A stretch of 64,000 bases of DNA, from the NCBI RefSeq assembly GCF_041260155.1, contig NC_091933.1, positions 31,675,933 to 31,739,932 of the forward strand, in the 5' to 3' direction. The notes beneath the pieces were generated by a model, which was not told the DNA's origin, ran no database searches, and saw only the letters and a program-made list of their open reading frames with translations. The DNA comes from Ptychodera flava (lineage: Eukaryota; Hemichordata; Enteropneusta; Ptychoderidae). Positions 24,651 through 34,640 of this stretch are shown one piece after another. A program made the position numbers and the translations under genes. Numbering within the stretch: position 1 is the stretch's first letter; each line of letters opens with the position of its first letter.

Positions 24651-24834
24651 AAAGGAATGAAACTACGGTACCGAAAACACAGCAGGAAAAAAATGCTCCA
24701 TGGGTTTCAGGAAATTTGACCCTACATCAGTGAAGTGTCATCCACTGACAAAGGGTCAAACCCAAACGCCTGTTGTTTTAATCTGATACACAGTGTTTTT
24801 TCTGCTGCTTTTCCGGTACCATAATTTTATCTCT
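24651..24834. mobile_element. Hairpin MITE in U6
   Basis: The drifted left arm (aaaggaatgaaactacggtacc) and right arm (ggtaccataattttatctct) pair as in U3-U5. Confidence 0.65.
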
Positions 24835-24895
24835 TGTGAAATCTAATTTTGATAGTCTATGCAAAATTCTCAATCCCTGCAAAGCTTGAACACAT

Positions 24896-25467
24896 TTTTG
24901 TGCAAATCATTTGTTGCCTTTCGGTGACTCACAGAAAAACCTAAAGGTTTGTATCAGTTTCAATGGAGTATTGCATTAATACATACAATTATTATATTAT
25001 AAGTTAAATTGCAGAACTCTCATCTGCTGGCATTTCTTTCATATTGATATCCATTCAAAATATTTATATCGAAACTGTCATTGAAAAGGAAAACAAAATT
25101 GCCTCTAATTAAGCTATAAAGATACAAAAGAACCATCTTCTGAGACATCGTCAATTCAAGTCTGTCTGCCAAATATATTTCTACGTTGGTGGTTTCGGCA
25201 GATTGTAGCAGATTGTTGTACTAAATGGACTCTTAAAAAATTATGATATAACTTAGCATTTGAACCTTCCTACATTGACTACTCTACATTTTATGACCAT
25301 ATATAGAGATGTTTATGAAGACTGGTGCGATACATAGCTTCTGTTTTACAGCTGATAAGGAGAGATAGGAAATATTTTTAAAATGCTTGGATTGTCCACC
25401 ACAGACAGAATGATCATGGTGAATCACTGAATTACACTCTCAAAATATTTGTATGATTTTTTCCAGA
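24896..25467 (+). promoter_or_regulatory. Proximal block P3 before C1q copy 3
   Basis: Matches P2 and P4 over its length, with the TATA-like 'catatatagag' near 25,300. A pyrimidine-rich acceptor 'gattttttccag' ends one base before the ATG. Confidence 0.45.
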
Positions 25468-28400
25468 ATGGATGGGAGAACAGAAAATCTAGTTTTTATT
25501 TTAATTCTGATGTTTCTTCAAATCACTACTGCACAAGTCACTGATGAAGGCCAGTGTCTAAGTATCTGTACAGAGTCTTGGCCTGATACAAAGGGTCCTA
25601 TTGGACCTCCCGGACCACCTGGTGCACCTGGAATTTCTGGACCGGTAGGAAGACAAGGTAATACTGCCCTCTATCAGACTTTTAATACTTGAACATGGAC
25701 ATGTATGTGATGTATTCAAAATTAGCTTAAAATTTGTGATGACTTTTGACACGTTATTGACAGCATAACGGTAATGTGTGTGCTTACATAATGAATCTTT
25801 TAGTTTACATTGCGAAAGATAAAAGCCAGATTTAAACATGCAAAACATATTATTCAAATACGCCAACAGAACATGAATTTCCATAGGCTGACACTGTTTA
25901 TGATGCAGCTGTTCAACTCATTTTATTCTGTTGCATAACATAAATGATGTATATAATGAATCAGTTAAATATCTCTTTACCACTTTTTTAGCTCAGAACA
26001 GCAACAAGGGCAAAAATATTACCAGTAGTTTATCCTCTTGTCCTTATTTCCCGGTTGTCATAGTAGCATTCATATCAAAACAACATTTCACATCGACACA
26101 ATCTCTCCACACATTAAAGCTGCATCAGTTTTGTGTTTCATGCGTGCACGGTACAGTTTTGTTCTTTATCACATTGTAGTCAAGTATGCGCCATGGAAAA
26201 AAAAACAGATCTGTTGAAGTACCCTAGCAAATGGCCAGCATTTGCTTCCATACACCATGGAAATTGAATATACCAAGCATGATATTTGAGCGAAAAAACC
26301 ATACCTAGCCACGGCATATTACTAGATTTTTACCAGTTCACGACAACATGTATGCATGAGCGATAGCGAGTGCATATGTGGAGTAAACTGGTCAAAGTCA
26401 AGAGGTATGCCCACTGCTGAGGTGGTTTATTGCTATTATATCACAATATTAAATTGAAATTCTGGCGTGAATTAAGGGAGTTGTTTGAGACAAATAGGAC
26501 AAGGTAAATATCAACTACGATATGAGTAATATAATTTTGTTAGCAAATTCTGTACAATTTTGCTGTATAGTATAGTTCATTGTGGGCCTATTGGGCCAGA
26601 CAAAAAATAACCAACTTCAACTAATCAACAAACTAGCTTATTGATTGATTGATTAATTTATACAGCGCCTAATATCCAAAAATTGAGGATACCCCTTCTG
26701 GTTTGCTGGATTCGTTCATCGCCTATGTAGCTTTACAAAAAATATCGGAGGAACAATATATTTTTTGTCTGGCCCGATAGGCCCACAATGTACTATACTA
26801 TACAGAAAAATTGTACAGAATTTGCTAACAAAATTATATTACTCATATCGTAGTTGATATTTACCTTGTCCTCTTTTGTCTCCAACATCTCCCTTAATTC
26901 CCTTTTCACCTACTTCACATTTGGTGCCTTGAGTCCCTACTGCACTAATCACACCGGGCTGACCTACAAATTTGGAAATAGCAATAATATTCTTGTAAAT
27001 CATTTATGTAGTATAAAATATTTTCTTGCCTTTATCTTACAGCAATATCTAAAATCAAAAGAATAGAGGAAACTTATAACATCTTCTCTGATTTGAAAAG
27101 GGTTAGTGCATAATCTGAGGTGAATGAATATCTTTCATTGACATTGATTTCATTGCATACTGAAACATTACACTCATCAATACACTATGTTTACTTATAT
27201 CATATCATATCATATCATATCATATCATATCATATCATATCATATCAGTATATTGATGGCACAATTACTGCAATCTGATTGGTCGAGATATGAAAATAAT
27301 AATGCTACATTTGTAATATAGCACGGTTGGAACAGGCGCGAGCTCTCAGCTAAAGAAAATATTCCCTTTTTGGCATTTCACGCCAGGATTTCAATTTAAT
27401 ATTGTGATATAATAGCAATAAACCACCTCAGCAACCTTCTCAGGAAAGTCAAATCGTCTAATGTAAGTCAAAATGTTTTACAAATGTGTACAGGTCCCTC
27501 ATTGAGAGCGTTTTAACGTATGATATTATTTTGAGATATGGCAATTTGACTGTCAAAAACAGAGGTAAGCTTTCTCTTATTTTGAGGACAGCAGAAAATA
27601 TTATTGGCTGTCGTCAAAATTCTCTTGTAAACCTTTACCATTTGAAAAGGAAAGAGAACAGCATTGTCAATGATTCTGATCACCCTCTTCGTGGTTACGG
27701 ATGGACCATTCGATATCCTTGGGGGTGGGAGTCTGGAAGATTTAAGAGGTTGCATTTTTTTCGTACCTGATCTACTGTTCATTTTTTATTTTCACTCTCT
27801 GATTACAGGTAACTTTTTTCTCGCAAACCTCATTTGGATACTTTTTCCCCAACAACAAATGTACAGTCCTCTATACTGTGTGCAGAGTAAAATGTTGCAC
27901 ATTCAAACACAATACTTGTAGTACATATATTTACCATTTACCATTTGTCAGTTGGAGCCAATACTTTTACATATATTTACTATTAACATCTTATTAACAC
28001 GTGGGAAAACAAAACCGCACTTTGGTTCCAAAATACCGGTAGGGAGCCGTCATTATTTACGGCCTGGGGGTCGGAGGAATTTCATCGGAAACTCCAAAGT
28101 TTCGAGTAACCTCCTCCCTGCCAACCATGATGAATTTGAGTTACCCCTCTCTAACTCAGAAATTTTGACTGGCCCCCACTTAGAAAATTTAAATACCAAT
28201 ACAGGTATAAACAAAGATACAGCACAAAGTGACAACAATATACAGATATAAAAGCTCACTCTATAACCAGTATCCAACCACATAGTATTGTTTAATTTGG
28301 ATGTGAATCATGACAGGGTTTTCACTAAGATATCTGTTTGCATGGAAAATTTCGAGAAATTGATGTGTGCAATGCTGCAGTCAGGTGCAATCTGAGAGGT

Positions 28401-31400
28401 GTTTTTTAATTTGTTGGGTTTTTTTTTCAAAGTAGAACTGTTAAAACAGCCAGAGGGGGAGAGCACGAGAGGGGGATCCCCGCTCGTATTGAAAATTGAT
28501 GTGTGTAATGGTGCAATCTGAGAGGTATTTCAATTTATTTTGCACTCGGTAAAATTGTCTGAAAATGACATTGAACACTGATATTTTCATTACATTTTTT
28601 GCATAATCAGTGTTTGAGTCAAAATATTCAACAACCAAACAATGACAATACATTTTGTAGAAAACAGTTCACAGTTTGCCAGAAATTGAAGACCAAAGAA
28701 TATGCAGGAATGGAAAATCTATAACGGGCTTCTTGTGTTATTTCTCCAGCTACCAGCTTCTAATGAAAAGCCCGAATACGGTATGGTTGATGTGTGCAAT
28801 GGTGCAGTCTGGTGCAATCTGGGAGGCGTTTTCAAATGTGTCTTTTACTAGTAAAACGGTTACAACACCCTAAGGGGAGAGCACGAGAGGGGAGTGCACC
28901 CCCCTCTCTCGCATCGAAAATTTTGAGAAATTAATATGTGTGTCACGTAGCGTGAGCAGTAGACGTATAAGAGACGGCACGATACACCGAAATATATTCT
29001 AAGTCGTAGTACTTTATTCAGCTGAGTAACTCTAGTTACACGGTAAACTTCTATGACCTACACTAGTCGTCAGGGTCACGGTTGAACGTCGTCTCGGGGC
29101 GTCGTCGGTAAAGTGCGTAGTAGACACGGTCCACCCAAGGAGGGACCGTGTCCCCAATGTTCTCCTAAAACGGTGTCTGATGTTCTCCCCCTAACACACT
29201 GAGATGCAAAGTTTATATTGAGTTTCAGAAACTGCAAAGTCATGGGTCTATAATTAACTAAAAACAATCGGGTCTCAGGATCTGCAAAGTCATGCTCTTG
29301 GTTAAGTACAATGTCAAACAGGGGTAAAGGTCGTCCAGGCATTGATGATAACTTCAGGAGTTGAAACAATAAAAGGTCACGAAAACGAACACGGGAGATA
29401 ACGTGCAGGGTTACTGTCGGTCATTACAGTCAAATTCAAAGGTTAAATTCTAAGCATATATATGGCTACGTCACATGTGCAATGATCCAATCTGAGAGGT
29501 GTTTCAATTTATTTCGCACAAACAATTGAGTAGCACCCCCCCCTTCTTCCTCTCTACATTTTGAGTAAACCCCCCTTGAAGTTTCCAATATTTTGAGTGA
29601 CCCCCTCACATTCCTCCGACCCCCAAAGGCCGTAAATAATGACGGCTCCCTTAAGGCGAATCACTCTAACATACAACCGGTTCTCACGGAGACCCAGATT
29701 AAATGACCAGTGTCAAAGCACTATCGATTCACCGATGTCTCGCCACGTTTCTCCATATCATAAAGCCACATTGATCGATTCAACATACCGCATCATTAAC
29801 AAAGGGAATAACGATGTGTGAAGTTGCCCTCACTTTATATATAGGTTCAAAAAGCCAAAAGTTGCTACATATACTGACCACAATTTTACCCTTGGGATCG
29901 AGCTATATGAGGAAAATATTAAAATCTAAATATAGCACTCCCCAAATGTATTTTGCCTAAGAACCATTGTGTATCTGACACCACAGTCTTCAATTTGCGC
30001 CCGAAGGGCGCCCTGAAAATGAAAAAATGTGTTCCAGAAAGTAACTTTTGATGGATTTTTTCTTTCATCTTAGTGAGCCACCTTTTTTTCCTAAGCCCCC
30101 TCTGGTCGAATTTGTTTTTCGCTGGAAATTTTGTTTTTAAATCTTCCAGACCCCCAGGATATCAAATCGTTCACCCCTTACTTCCAGAAGCTCCCATCAG
30201 GGAGATGTGATGTTCGGGTCCCTCCTGCAAAGAGAAACATCTCCAAAAAGTGTTTCTTCCATCAGCAGTTTCAATTTTATACACAAACTCAATGTAGTTG
30301 TTTCAAACTTCCAGTCGGTTTTTAGTTGCTTCAGTTTGCAAGTGTTTCAATTTTTGTATCTATGTTGCTATTCTCCGTGTATTTTAAATCTACTGTATAA
30401 TAGCGTCCCATTTTATAGAATTTGCAATTTGTACTATTTGAATCTGAATTTGATGATCCTAAAGGCAAATTTAAATATGTATTTGTGGACAACAAAGTAA
30501 CATTTGAATTGAATTGAGTAGGTGGATGGGTGGGTGGGTAGGTAGGTATTACCACTGCATCACACTGGTCTTCGGCTAGTACGTGTGATGCTGCCTGCAT
30601 TCTTACTCATGGCAGTACGACCCTACCAAACAGAGATAACATGGGATAACCTCATGATATCATACAAGATAGCGAATTGTATTTCAGGGTGATCAATTCA
30701 GTGTTACTAATTGCCGTGTGGCAAACTTTGTCCAATGGGTAAATATCTGTCATGTAACATACCAAACATAGTACATATTTACATCATAATCTGCTCAATT
30801 AGATTAATCTTGAACATTTTACTCTGTATATAGGTATGTTTGTCATTTATCTGCCCATCATAAGCGCTGATAGCTTCATTTATGCTTGATAAATGTGAAG
30901 ACAATGTTATGATATCAATAAAATATGACTTCTGCACAGGACCATGCTTGAGTCTTTCTTCAACTGTTTTCTGTACATCCAATACCATTTTGTTTGCAAC
31001 AAGGAACTTGAAATTGTTAGATGTTTAAATTGTCCTAGCTGACTGCCTTCAAAACAATTTAAAAACTCATATTTCAAGTGTTCTTCTCTGATTTTAAAGG
31101 TGAACATGGAGTCAAAGGTCAAGCTGGTCTTCCTGGAAAGGTTGGTCCACAGGGCTCAAAAGGTGACAGTGGTTACAATGGGACTGATGGTGTCAAGGGC
31201 GATACTGGAGAACCCGGGGTCAAAGGTCAGAAAGGTGAAGAGGGTGAAGTGCAGCAAGTCAAGGTGGCATTCACTGTAACAAGGAGATCCAGTATCACAG
31301 GGACCAGCGCAGAGCAAACAATAACCTACACTGATGTCATAGTAAATGAAGGTGCCAATATCGATGTCAACACAGGTGTGTTTACTTGTGAAGTCCCTGG

Positions 31401-31656
31401 CATCTATTATTTCTCATTCACATTCCTTTCATATACTGGGAAAACTTTGTACATACACTTAAAACAAAATGATAGTTACAAGTTTTCAGTTTATCAGACT
31501 TCCCAATCAGTGCAGAACACACACTCTCAGAGTGGTATGTTACACCTGAATCAAGGCGATCAAGTTAAATTAGTGATGCAAGCTGGTACTAATTATTCGG
31601 CTCATTATTGCACCTATTGTAACGTTTTCACTGGATTTCTTGTCTATCCAGACTAA
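25468..31656 (+). CDS. Collagen-like C1q-domain protein, copy 3 (rearranged exon 2)
   Basis: Exon 1 is 25468-25657 and exon 3 is 31100-31656. Both are open, with sound donor and acceptor. The exon-2 position on this strand keeps only a 3' remnant (about 26471-26503, donor present, no acceptor). A full-length but degenerate exon 2 lies on the minus strand at 26865-26963. Because exon 2 is a phase 1-1 cassette of 99 nt, splicing exon 1 to exon 3 keeps frame: 747 nt, 248 aa, a stalk shorter by 11 triplets. The head differs from copies 1 and 4 mainly in clusters (RRSSIT, FLSYTGKTLYIH, QAGTNYSAHYCTYC). The 5.4-kb intron is packed with nested transposons. Expression is not shown; it may be a gene in decay or a short-stalk variant. 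Confidence 0.75.
26865..26963 (-). pseudogene. Inverted, degenerate C1q exon 2
   Basis: Exactly 99 nt on the minus strand, with acceptor TTTGTAG and donor GTAAAT. Reading it as collagen gives GQPGVISAVGTQGTKCEVG, where two glycines of the Gly-X-Y pattern are Ser and Cys. The end reads GDKRGQ instead of GGKGEQ. It lies opposite to the gene and so cannot be spliced into copy 3 mRNA. It appears free of coding constraint. Confidence 0.88.
27198..27246. repeat. (CATAT)n microsatellite
   Basis: About ten units of the pentamer. It sits in the reverse arm of the snapback, where copy 1 has only 'atatactgataag'. Confidence 0.95.
28041..29651. mobile_element. TIR element B, nested in element A
   Basis: The ends AGGGAGCCGTCATTATTTAC and GTAAATAATGACGGCTCCCT are perfect inverted repeats. 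The similarity extends to 'gggggtcggaggaat' and its complement near 29,610. Inside, a 130-170 bp motif ('aattgatgtgtgcaatg', 'caatctgagaggt', 'gagagcacgagag') recurs about four times. It has no coding capacity, so it is non-autonomous. A solo LTR splits it. Confidence 0.82.
28941..29475 (-). mobile_element. Solo LTR of an LTR retrotransposon (fossil)
   Basis: A 535-bp segment starts TGTCACGTAGC and ends GCTACGTCACA, with TG...CA termini and an 11-bp imperfect inverted repeat. TGTG flanks both sides (28937-28940, 29476-29479) as a 4-bp target duplication. The surrounding element-B motif reads uninterrupted elsewhere. On the minus strand an AATAAA stands about 90 bp from the end, as expected in an LTR, so minus is the likely orientation. 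No internal region remains. The good target duplication suggests a moderately young insertion. The family (Gypsy or BEL type) is not decided. Confidence 0.75.
30519..30590. repeat. GGTA/GGGT-type microsatellite after the LINE tail
   Basis: 'taggtggatgggtgggtggg' followed by 'taggtaggt'. It stands where copies 1 and 4 have GATA tracts, and intron 2 resumes at about 30,585 (gatgctgcctgcattcttac). Confidence 0.8.
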
Positions 31657-33128
31657 TCAAAGAGCCTAGACTCTCGTGTCTGTTTTTAATGGCCATATAC
31701 ACTGTACTAGTCTAGTGAAAAGCCCAATTTTTGGACTGAAAAAGTTAAATCTGCATACATTTTGATAGTGCATATTTTCAAATTCTGAAGAAAATGTCCC
31801 TTTATCATTCAATTCTAAAGCTATTGTTTAGAGTTTTTTTCTTGAGACATTTCTAAAATTTAATCATGTACCACTTCCTGAAAAGTAAGGCTATAACAAG
31901 AATCTTACTTGTCATTGTTTCTTTCCATAATTTTGGTGACAATGAGCATTTTTTTTCTGATTCTTTTCCGATGAGTCAGTCTGCTGTCCAAAATACACTT
32001 GTTATATTGCGTCGTGCTGATAGAAATGCTGCAGGAAGCTTGAGAGGTAGTTTCTATAAAGCGCACAAACTTACAACTTTAATTCTTCATTTTCTCAATT
32101 GCCAATCTCTGCTACTGGATGCAATGGCTTTCAAGCAATGCAAACTGATCGGAAACAACTCTTTAATACAATGGCATCCGATTTCTCATTGAGTAGAATG
32201 TATACTCGTTTTCCAAGAATTACAGAAAATGAGAAATAATAATAACAAATGATTCTGTAGCAGAAGATACTGACAGCAGCAGTATATTTGTGTATCTCTA
32301 AATTAGTCATTTAATCACTTCACTGAAGGAACATAGTGGCTCTTTTTGAGCTTTTTTCATGAATTTTGTTTGATACGAGAAATAGTTTGCATTGTTGACT
32401 TCTTAGAACACTTTGTAATACTGGTCCACTGTAAACAACCTCAACTCAGCTTACAAGCACATTCAGTGAAACATTTTATGGTCTGCATCAAAACACTCGG
32501 CTAGTGTACAACTGTCACCATGGCTGAACATATATATGAAGAGCACGACGAATTAAGATTTCATTAAAAATGCTTGCATGCAGTACAAACATTATGTGAC
32601 ACTGTATGTTATGCCATGCATGGTGATACTTGTATAAAATTTACAAAACAACAGCAATGGCCTGCAAACCCCTGATAAATACATCAAGACATGCATTTTC
32701 ATATTCTGAAATTTGGATTCTAAGCTTAGGGCCTATGTTCTGTATGGTCTTACTTTTGATAAAACATACTTTCTTATTAACCAATAAATTTAATGATAAT
32801 CTTTGTGTGAGTGTGAGTAATTCATTGGATAAAACTTAACACAAGTCATAAAAGACACAATCTAGCTATTACCATATCATACACGTAAATGATGACATCA
32901 TCCAGTTTTTTATCTCACAGTAGCTATTTGGATGACGCAACAGACACATACACACTCTGTAGATGTGGTTTAAAACCTTTGTCAAGTGATACGTTTCTGC
33001 TTATAGTGTTCTTGAAGTGGAAATTAAGTGTTTAACTATGTATTATTTGAAAGGGCGAAACACGCAATTAATAAATTAAACACTTAATTTAGGCATTCAA
33101 TGTTTACTGGTCTTTATGGCAAAACACA
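31657..33128 (+). repeat. 3' flank of C1q copy 3
   Basis: Matches 5473-6716 plus 11555-11720 downstream of copy 1, without the 4.8-kb element, which makes it the empty-site reference. It includes the presumed 3' UTR. The sequence diverges after 'tctttatggcaaaacaca'. Confidence 0.75.
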
Positions 33129-33129
33129 C

Positions 33130-33350
33130 CATATATTATATTGCATATTATATTGCATATTGTATCCATTAATTTAGCAACCACTATACTGTATTCATTT
33201 TTACCACTTCTGTACGGCCACAAATAGCTTTTGTTATCTTTGTATTTACGCTTTGAATATGTTTCTTTCATTTGTTTAGTGCCCTGAAGGTGTGGGTTCG
33301 AAACGTCGGCTTTAGAAATAAAAGGAGTCAATGTACAATCAGAGACTGAG
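33130..33350. other. Unique insert with a retroelement-like 3' motif
   Basis: A 'tattatattgcata' repeat is followed at about 33,283-33,325 by ccctgaaggtgtgggttcg, then aaacgtcggc and 'aaataaaagg'. 'CTGAAG...CGAAACGTC...AATAAA' resembles the 3' ends of Penelope-like elements, where decayed hammerhead-ribozyme motifs occur. This is only a resemblance; no reverse-transcriptase frame is present. Confidence 0.25.
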
Positions 33351-33463
33351 AGTGACTTGTTTATTTAACAAACTCGATTATGACCTATTCAAGTCCAAGT
33401 CTCCAGACCCGCTGGTGTTACTATACCCTGGTTGGACTGATACTGGTATTCCAAGCAAACTCA

Positions 33464-33466
<3 letters not shown>

Positions 33467-33550
<84 letters not shown>
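33467..33550. repeat. (TA)n microsatellite
   Basis: About 84 bp of TA dinucleotides with two short interruptions. Confidence 0.97.
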
Positions 33551-33555
<5 letters not shown>

Positions 33556-33585
33556 TATGTCCACCTTTTGTTTTACCTATGTCGG

Positions 33586-33737
33586 CGCCGGGGGGGGGGG
33601 TCACCCTGTTTTCGAAATTTGGAATAGGGGGTCACCCTGTTTCAAAATTTGGAATAGGGGGGTCAGCCCCTTTTTGACGTCGGCAAAAAAAATCCACCCC
33701 CCCCCCCCCCCCCCCCCCCCCGGGCCGTAGAAACTGA
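33586..33737. repeat. G/C-homopolymer region with a ~33-bp minisatellite
   Basis: An 11-nt G run (33590-33600) precedes two to three units of 'tcaccctgttt...aatttggaatagggg'. A 25-nt C run (33697-33721) and 'gggccgtagaaactgacc' follow. The composition resembles the ends of element B, so this may be the end of a related TIR element. Run lengths may be unreliable in assembly. Confidence 0.6.
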
Positions 33738-34640
33738 CCAGTCCCTAAGCAAGGGACAGGTCTAGGAAGTTCTGCAGTCAACTACTTATATGGAAAGTTA
33801 TGAGCGAGACGTTTATTTCTTGTTCACAGACGATGTCTCATGAACTGTATTGGATAAATATTGCGGAACCGTGGAGGTAGAAAACGCTATCTTTTTTATC
33901 TCCATGGTAGAAAAAAGAAGGTAGTATGTAATCCAAAAGGGGAAATCATAATTTTCAATATGCAACGACTTGTCGATTAAATACCACTGACGGGTTTTGC
34001 CTTTTCTTTTGTGGAGACCTTCATATGCACGTCTGTCTGCCGCCAACGGAAAACCGTTTGTATGCAGAAGAATTAAATTAAATAACGGTCATGCAAAATA
34101 TAAGCATGATTGTAATAAAGCTTGTACAGCAGAGAAAGAATGACAAATTTAATAGGAAATGAAAATTCCGCAGAAGCAATATGGCATTATCAATCAAGAT
34201 TGTGAAATGAAAAAAAATGACAAATTTGGAGAATGAAACGTTTACAAAAATACTCTCAATTGTGAAAAAAATGTAAGAGACTGTTCCGAACATCAAACTT
34301 CGGGAAAAAGAACAAGTTTTGAAACGGTCGTTTGCAAAGGTGATAGTAATATTACACGTAATTAACATTCTTGCTTTTACATATACTTATTCACAGATCC
34401 GAGACAAGTTCGAACGTTTTTACTATTCACAGATTGTGTTGGTTTTTCTTTTTAAAAATTATGACTTTAAAGGAAACTAAAGGATTACATTAATGCTTGA
34501 CTTAAAAAGTTGTACTTTATACATTTTACAGTACACGAAACATTTCTTAAATTTAATCACGTGCCACTTCCCAAAAAGCAACACTATCCATCCTTGCGGT
34601 ACATTTTTCAATGATCAGAATTATTGAGACTTTACCAAGA
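33738..34640 (+). repeat. Segmental duplication block D (copy 4 side)
   Basis: Sister of 12590-13475. It lies directly before U7 and so marks the left part of the duplicated unit D-U-P-gene. No gene is supported; the short frames differ between the two sisters. Confidence 0.7.

Larger units (their letters stand above)
22678..24895 (+). repeat. U-array unit U6
   Basis: About 2.2 kb, built like U4, with a TTAA MITE plus U insert (23531-24009) and a hairpin MITE (24651-24834). It leads directly into block P3 of C1q copy 3, so copy 3 has four U blocks upstream where copies 1 and 4 have one. Confidence 0.8.
26415..27433. repeat. Snapback inverted duplication in intron of C1q copy 3
   Basis: The forward arm starts tgctgaggtggtttattgc (26415). 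The reverse arm ends with its complement at 27421-27433. The arms meet near 26,640-26,690 around 'aatttatacagcgcc'. The reverse arm is fuller: read on the minus strand it runs through the end of intron 1, exon 2 and the start of intron 2. The forward arm has lost about 0.5 kb between 'ggcgtgaa' and 'ttaaggga', which removed most of exon 2. The LINE fragment begins at the outer edge of the reverse arm. Confidence 0.88.
27694..30181. mobile_element. TIR element A, inserted in the LINE
   Basis: The left end 'gttacggatggaccattc' followed by 'gatatcctt' and 'gtctggaagattt' is repeated inverted at 30,137-30,181 (aaatcttccagac, ggatatcaaatcg, ttcaccccttac). The roughly 45-bp TIRs bracket about 2.49 kb, and the LINE reading frame is cut exactly at these points (DHPL / TPYFQ). 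No transposase frame is seen. Element B occupies most of the interior. Confidence 0.75.
27435..30518 (+). mobile_element. 5'-truncated LINE fragment (CR1/L2/Rex-like), split by insertions
   Basis: The first part, 27435-27693, encodes the end of a reverse-transcriptase ORF (LRKVKSSNVSQNV, then in another frame YRSLIESVLTYDI, RYGNLTVKNR, IIGCRQNSLVNLY, DHPL). The second part, from 30182, continues it as TPYFQKLPSGRCDVRVPPAK, followed by a 3' tail ending 'catttgaattgaattga' near 30,518. This C-terminal series (FYRS.IESVLT, GNL..K.R, IIG, HPL, LPSGRR) is typical of jockey-superfamily LINEs. There is at least one frameshift, between LQM and YRSLIES. The two parts are separated by TIR element A, and no full copy is present. 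Confidence 0.82.

Noticed and set aside
25558-25884. Minus-strand 108-codon frame opposite exon 1 of C1q copy 3
   Set aside because: Shadow of the collagen codons on the other strand; not kept in copies 1 and 4.
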